A stretch of 43,945 nucleotides of DNA from Bacillota bacterium (lineage in GTDB: Bacteria; Sysuimicrobiota; Sysuimicrobiia; Sysuimicrobiales; Segetimicrobiaceae), in the NCBI GenBank assembly GCA_021324255.1, contig JAJPJL010000032.1, positions 1 to 43,945 on the forward strand, given 5' to 3'. The position numbers and the translations under genes are program-made. The notes under the pieces are model-generated. The model did not search any database. It was given only the letters and a program-made list of their open reading frames with translations, and was not told the origin of the DNA. Numbering within the stretch: position 1 is the stretch's first letter; each line of letters opens with the position of its first letter. Below, in pieces: positions 40,227 to 43,945 of the stretch.

Positions 40227-42239
40227 GTGACGGAGGATGCGGCCGAACCCGTAGCGCGCCTGGACCTGGCGCCTCCTCTGCTCGGCTTTCTCGATGCCCT
40301 GCTTCGCCGCGAGTGGCTGGTCACGAACGGCCGGGGCGGGTACGCGTCGGGTACGGTGGCCGGAGCGAACACGCGCCGCTACCACGGGCTGCTGGTCGCG
40401 GCGCTCCAGCCGCCGGTCCGTCGTACGGTCCTCCTGGCGAAGATCGACGAGACCGTGGAGCTCGGCGGGCGCGCGTTCGAGCTCGGGACGAACGAATACC
40501 ATGACGGCACGATCGCCCCGGAGGGGTACCGGCACCTTGCCGGCTTCCGGTTGGAGGGCACGCTCCCGGTCTGGACGTACGCGCTTCACGGCGCGCAGGT
40601 AGAGAAACAGGTGTGGATGCCGCGGGGGTGCGACGCGGTCTGTGTCCGGTATCGCATCCTCGGCGCCGCCGGCCCGCTGCGGCTCCGGCTTCGCCCGTTT
40701 GTGACGGAGCGCGACTACCACGCGCACACCCGCGGCGATCCCGGCTGGCGCTTTGGCGTGGAGGAGATCCCGGGAGGCGTGCGCGTCGTCCCGTGGCAGG
40801 GCGCCACGCCCTACACGCTCACCGTCAAGGGTGCGGCGTTTGCCCCGGCGCCGGACTGGTACTGGCGGTTCCTTCACCGTGTCGAGCGTGCGCGCGGGCT
40901 CGACGACGTGGAAGACCTGTACGTGCCGGGCACCTTCGAGGCCATGCTCGATGCGGGGCAGGCGCTCACGTTCGTCGCGGCGGCCGGCGACGGCCCGCCG
41001 CCGGCCGGGTGCGGGTCCCTCGCGGCCGAAGCGCGGCGGCAGCGGCGGCTGCTGGAGGTCGGCGACCGGCTGGCCCGCGACAGCGTCCCGCTTCCCGGAC
41101 CCGGCGGGCTCCCGCCGCGGCTCCTGCTCGCGGCGGACCAGTTTCTCGTCCGCGGCGCGGCGCGGCGGTCGGTCATCGCGGGCTACCACTGGTTTACCGA
41201 CTGGGGCCGGGACACGATGATCGCGCTGCCGGGGTTGACGCTCGCCACGGGCCGGCTCGAGGAGGCACGCGACATTCTCCTTTCGTACGCGGACCACGTG
41301 AGCGAGGGTATGCTGCCGAACCGCTTCCCCGACGACGGCGGCGCGCCCGAGTACACAAGCGCGGACGCCGCGCTGTGGTACGTGCACGCGGTGGGACGGT
41401 ACCTGTCGCGCGCGGGAGACGGGGATCTGCTCGCACGCGTGTTCCCGGCGATTCGCGAGATCGTGGACCGGTACCGGGCCGGCACGCGGCACGGCATTCG
41501 CGTCGACCCCGCGGACGGTCTGCTGGAGACGGGCGCCCCGGAGCTCGCGCTCACGTGGATGGACGCCCGTCGCGAGGGACGCCCGGTCACGCCCCGCACG
41601 GGTAAGCCCGTGGACCTCAACGCCCTGTGGCATGAGGCCCTCTGGCTTGCGGCCGCGTGGGCGAATGCGCTGGGGCAGGATGGATCCACGGACGCCGCCG
41701 CCGCCGCCGCCCTGCGCCGGTCCTTCACGCCGCGCTTCTTCGACGACACGGGCGGATACTTGTACGATGTGATCCGTCCGGACGGGACTCCGGACACGTC
41801 GCTGAGACCCAACCAGCTGCTTGCGCTGTCCCTGCCGCACCCGCTCGTCGAGGGCCCCACGGCCCGCACCGTGTTCGACACCGTGACGGCCCGCCTGCTC
41901 ACCCCATTCGGCCTGCGCACGCTTGCGTCCGACGCGCCCGACTACCGCGGGCGGTACGAGGGGGATGTCCCGGCCCGCGACGGCGCGTACCATCAAGGCA
42001 CGGTCTGGACGTGGTGGCTCGCGCCCTACGCCGCGGCGCTCGTGCGCCTGACGGGCGACCGCCGGGCGGCGCGCCGGCTGCTCGAGCCGTTCCGGGCGCA
42101 CCTGCTCGAGGCCGGGCTGGGGACCGTCTCCGAGCTCTTCGACGGCGACTCGCCCCACGACGCCCGCGGGTGCATCGCCCAAGCATGGAGCGTCGCCGCC
42201 CTCCTGGACGTGTGGCACCTGGCCGGGGAGGCACCGTGA
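40227..42239 (+). CDS. Glycogen debranching enzyme, archaeal/bacterial amylo-alpha-1,6-glucosidase type
   Basis: A 670-residue enzyme. The N-terminal beta domain has REWLVTNGRGGYASGTVAGA and NTRRYHGLLVAAL, diagnostic of the family. The C-terminal alpha/alpha barrel holds GYHWFTDWGRDTMIALPG, NRFPDDGGAPEYTSADAALW, LETGAPELALTWMDA and GAYHQGTVWTWW, which include the catalytic acids. It hydrolyses alpha-1,6 links in glycogen-like glucans and can have related alpha-glucosidase activity. No signal peptide. GTG 40227 is directly after the trxB unit. It shares GTGA with the following small gene, so translation is coupled. Confidence 0.92.
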   Translation: MTEDAAEPVARLDLAPPLLGFLDALLRREWLVTNGRGGYASGTVAGANTRRYHGLLVAALQPPVRRTVLLAKIDETVELGGRAFELGTNEYHDGTIAPEGYRHLAGFRLEGTLPVWTYALHGAQVEKQVWMPRGCDAVCVRYRILGAAGPLRLRLRPFVTERDYHAHTRGDPGWRFGVEEIPGGVRVVPWQGATPYTLTVKGAAFAPAPDWYWRFLHRVERARGLDDVEDLYVPGTFEAMLDAGQALTFVAAAGDGPPPAGCGSLAAEARRQRRLLEVGDRLARDSVPLPGPGGLPPRLLLAADQFLVRGAARRSVIAGYHWFTDWGRDTMIALPGLTLATGRLEEARDILLSYADHVSEGMLPNRFPDDGGAPEYTSADAALWYVHAVGRYLSRAGDGDLLARVFPAIREIVDRYRAGTRHGIRVDPADGLLETGAPELALTWMDARREGRPVTPRTGKPVDLNALWHEALWLAAAWANALGQDGSTDAAAAAALRRSFTPRFFDDTGGYLYDVIRPDGTPDTSLRPNQLLALSLPHPLVEGPTARTVFDTVTARLLTPFGLRTLASDAPDYRGRYEGDVPARDGAYHQGTVWTWWLAPYAAALVRLTGDRRAARRLLEPFRAHLLEAGLGTVSELFDGDSPHDARGCIAQAWSVAALLDVWHLAGEAP

Positions 42240-42520
42240 GCGCACGCCTGCGGGACCTGTACGAAACCGTGTGCCAGGACGAGGGGCGCCCCCTCGGCGA
42301 GTTCATCGACCGCCTCCTCGGCGGCGAGTGGGGCGGGTTTCCCAAGGACGACGTCCTCGAGCTCCTCCGCGAGCTCGAGGCCCGAGTCCTCTCGAACATT
42401 CAGATCAAGGCAACCGAGGGGCCCTGGTACGCGCAGGCGGCCGACGCCGTCGCGGAACGCACGCAGGAGGAGTTTGCGGAGCTGGCGGCGCGCGTCGAAC
42501 GCGCGTCCGGCGGCGGATGA
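42236..42520 (+). CDS. Small acidic helical protein coupled to the debranching enzyme
   Basis: A 94-residue protein: SARLRDLYETVCQDEGRPLG, EFIDRLLGGEWGGFPKDDVL, then helices LLRELEARVLSNI and AERTQEEFAELAARVERA. It is acidic and mostly helical, without membrane segments or known catalytic residues. The GTG start overlaps the debranching enzyme stop (GTGA), with GGGGAGG upstream. No family recognised; a partner or regulator of the debranching enzyme is possible from the tight coupling. Confidence 0.75.
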   Translation: MSARLRDLYETVCQDEGRPLGEFIDRLLGGEWGGFPKDDVLELLRELEARVLSNIQIKATEGPWYAQAADAVAERTQEEFAELAARVERASGGG

Positions 42521-42556
42521 TCCGGGCGGCGGCCTCGTCCCGCGGCGCGGCCGCGC

Positions 42557-43663
42557 CTAGGTCAGGAAGCGACCGCCTCGATAGACGACCTCGCCGTCGG
42601 CGTAGACTTCCGCGCCGCTGTCGCGCAGATCCAGGATCATGTCCCAGTGGAGCCCCGAGGTGTTTTTGCCTCCGGTCTCGGGGTACGCGGCGCCAAATGC
42701 CATGTGCAATGTACCCCCGATCTTTTCGTCGAAGAGGATGTTGCGGGTGAACTGCTGGATGTTGTAGTTCAGGCCGAACGCGAACTCGCCGAGGACCCGC
42801 GCCCCCGCGTCGACGTCGAGCATCGCCCGGAGAAACTCCTCCCCCTTGGCGGCCGCCGCCGAGACGACTCGCCCGCCCTCGAACGAGACATGGACGTCGC
42901 TCACCTCACGGCCGCCGTAGATCGCCGGGAACGTGAACCGCACCGTGCCCTGGGTCGCATCCTCGACCGGACCGGTAAAGACTTCGCCGTCGGGGAAGTT
43001 GTGGGTACCCGCGGCGCTGATCCAGCGCCGGCCTTCCACCGATACCGTGAGATCCGTATCGGGCGCCACGATGCGGAGCGTCCGCACCCGCCCAAGCCGG
43101 TCGCAGATCCCGTCTTGCTCGCGCGCGACCCGCTGCCAGGCCGAGACGGGATCGTCCTCGTCGAGGCGCCCGGCGCGGTAGACGAAATCCTCGTACTCGC
43201 CGAGCGACATCTCGGCTTCCTGAGCGTCTGCCTGCGTCGGCGCCTGCGTCAGGCACCACCGAAGGGCGCCGCTGGCCGCGCGCTCCATGAATCGCCGACT
43301 CAGATCGCTCGTGGCCTCCCGCCGGAGGCGCATTCGCCGCGGGTCCACACGGGTAAGCGCCCGCGTGTTGTAGGCGCCGAGGAGCGACACCTCCGCGTCG
43401 ACCGTCTCCATCTCGTGCCGGTCCAAGGGGGAAACGTAGCGGAGCTGATCGTCGCTCGCGATCCGGTAATACAGCTCCTCGATGCCGTCGATGCCGGCGC
43501 GAACGACGGGGTGGGCGCCGGCCTCCAGCGCCGTCCGGTAGAGCGCGAGGATCTGCGGCGCCGCCAGCGCCGATCCCCTGATGCGCACCAGCTGGCCACG
43601 CTGCAGCTCGAGGGAGTAGTGCACCAAAACGCTGGCGAGCTTCTCGACACGGGGGTCCGTCAT
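42557..43663 (-). CDS. Aminopeptidase, peptidase family M29
   Basis: A 368-residue M29 metallo-aminopeptidase (AmpT/AmpS/PepS family). The N-terminal domain begins TDPRVEKLASVLVHYSLELQ. Metal and catalytic features lie in NFPDGEVFTGPVEDATQGTV, VLGEFAFGLN (Glu), DEKIGGTLHMAFGAAYPETG and the end SGLHWDMILDLR (His-Trp-Asp). It removes N-terminal residues from peptides with two metal ions. No signal peptide, so cytoplasmic, as in the Thermus and Bacillus relatives. ATG 43663 is supported by the N-terminal match. It is convergent with the debranching-enzyme unit. Confidence 0.93.
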   Translation of the reverse strand: MTDPRVEKLASVLVHYSLELQRGQLVRIRGSALAAPQILALYRTALEAGAHPVVRAGIDGIEELYYRIASDDQLRYVSPLDRHEMETVDAEVSLLGAYNTRALTRVDPRRMRLRREATSDLSRRFMERAASGALRWCLTQAPTQADAQEAEMSLGEYEDFVYRAGRLDEDDPVSAWQRVAREQDGICDRLGRVRTLRIVAPDTDLTVSVEGRRWISAAGTHNFPDGEVFTGPVEDATQGTVRFTFPAIYGGREVSDVHVSFEGGRVVSAAAAKGEEFLRAMLDVDAGARVLGEFAFGLNYNIQQFTRNILFDEKIGGTLHMAFGAAYPETGGKNTSGLHWDMILDLRDSGAEVYADGEVVYRGGRFLT

Positions 43664-43733
43664 GCCAACCGGTTCGCCCGGAGACGCCAGCTTCCCTCGC
43701 CGCGCCGCGCAGACACGCCGGGTCCCGGCACGC

Positions 43734-43773
43734 GTGTACGACGGCCGATCCCTGTGTACGACGGCCGATCCCT
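43734..43773. repeat. Two exact tandem copies of a 20-mer
   Basis: GTGTACGACGGCCGATCCCT stands twice in direct succession (43734-43753 and 43754-43773), between the aminopeptidase start and the terminator-like hairpin. It lies in the promoter region of the aminopeptidase on the minus strand. It may be a duplicated operator or a slippage product. Confidence 0.9.
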
Positions 43774-43785
43774 TTCGAAGACGAA

Positions 43786-43810
43786 GGGCGCCGCTCTCTG
43801 AGCAGCGCCC
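43786..43810 (-). terminator. Hairpin downstream of the lysine-rich mini-gene
   Basis: GGGCGCCGCT (43786-43795) and AGCAGCGCCC (43801-43810) form a 10-bp stem with one mismatch and a CTCTG loop. On the minus strand it follows the mini-gene stop by 28 bases and is followed by TTCGTCTTCG, a weakly T-rich tail, so terminator function is plausible. Confidence 0.6.
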
Positions 43811-43838
43811 CTACACGAGCAACAGGCAGAAACGCGAG

Positions 43839-43883
43839 TTAGCGCTTCTTGCCCTTCTTGGCTGCCTTCTTCTTGGTCGCCAT
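43839..43883 (-). CDS. Lysine-rich 14-residue mini-gene
   Basis: ATG to TAA encodes MATKKKAAKKGKKR (14 residues; 7 Lys and 1 Arg). AAAGGAGG ends 10 bases before the ATG, a near-perfect ribosome site. The stop is followed by a terminator-like hairpin, so this is laid out as a complete gene. No other frame in the stretch has such signals. The peptide would be strongly basic, disordered or helical, and could bind nucleic acid or ribosomes. I know of no assigned function. Its promoter would lie in the last ~45 bases of the window or beyond. Only expression data can show whether it is a real product. Confidence 0.55.
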   Translation of the reverse strand: MATKKKAAKKGKKR

Positions 43884-43945
43884 GGACTGGGCCCTCCTTT
43901 CGATTTGTGGTGTCCAGGGGGGACCTGTTCTTGCCCCTCAATAAC

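Noticed and set aside
39819-42245. An 808-codon open frame antisense to thioredoxin reductase and the debranching enzyme
   Set aside because: Arg/Pro/Gly-rich opposite-strand reading of two well-supported genes; typical of high-GC DNA.
1-43945. CRISPR arrays, rRNA genes, insertion sequences
   Set aside because: No spaced repeat series, no rRNA-like conserved blocks and no transposase were seen. The only mobile-element trace is the truncated integrase at 30150-30473.

Overview
The window is about 44 kb of very GC-rich bacterial chromosome. One spot count by hand, 33001-33060, gives 77% G+C. Genes are tightly packed, many pairs overlap by 4 bp or less, GTG starts are common and AAGGAGG-type ribosome binding sites are clear. 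The gene mix (ECF-type importer, DUF3105 protein, ECF42 sigma factor with DGPF/YCII partners, UgtP-like glycolipid glycosyltransferase, M29 aminopeptidase, an RsbU/W/V-type regulator, a tRNA with encoded CCA) suggests an uncultured soil or thermotolerant lineage of the Terrabacteria side of the tree. Nothing in the window fixes the phylum.

Layout. 1-1931: a cut-off EcfT-like gene and a membrane S-component-like gene, divergent from a GntR/FCD regulator. 1928-4968: a minus-strand run of DUF3105 protein, aldehyde dehydrogenase and zinc-free quinone oxidoreductase. 5086-8135: metallophosphoesterase, SIS-domain amino-sugar enzyme, polysaccharide deacetylase and a stand-alone double-ACT protein. 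8286-12711: metallo-beta-lactamase-fold lactonase downstream of a peptide ABC importer (binding protein and two permeases, no ATPases). 12870-15878: one very large regulator that joins a MASE1 sensor, GAF, PP2C phosphatase, anti-sigma-type kinase and STAS domain. 15889-20986: FAD/disulfide oxidoreductase, amidase, a secreted protein and a HAD phosphatase. 21029-23730: an ECF42 sigma factor divergent from a VOC-YCII-YCII operon, with a good candidate ECF42 promoter between them. 24028-26430: a beta-propeller/phosphoesterase lipoprotein.

26.8-30.5 kb is visibly poorer in G+C (48% in 27301-27360 and 53% in 28261-28320 by hand count). It holds a family 2 glycosyltransferase, an HNH nuclease with a possible modified-base-reading N-terminus, about 0.9 kb of decayed DNA, a winged-helix remnant and a truncated tyrosine recombinase that ends 7 bp from the 3' end of tRNA-Thr(CGT). 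This looks like an old integrative element left at a tRNA gene.

30.7-43.9 kb returns to the high-GC backbone: a tiny membrane protein and gamma-glutamyltransferase on the minus strand, then a plus-strand cassette of lipid kinase, UgtP-like glycosyltransferase and MFS transporter. These three are translationally coupled behind a near-consensus sigma-70 promoter and resemble a make-and-flip glycolipid pathway. A second MFS carrier, pyruvate kinase, thioredoxin reductase and a glycogen debranching enzyme with an overlapping small gene follow. An M29 aminopeptidase and a 14-codon lysine-rich mini-gene with its own strong ribosome binding site and terminator-like hairpin close the window.

The best candidates for something not yet described are the single-chain partner-switch regulator, the glycolipid cassette, the HNH nuclease of the island and the lysine-rich mini-gene.
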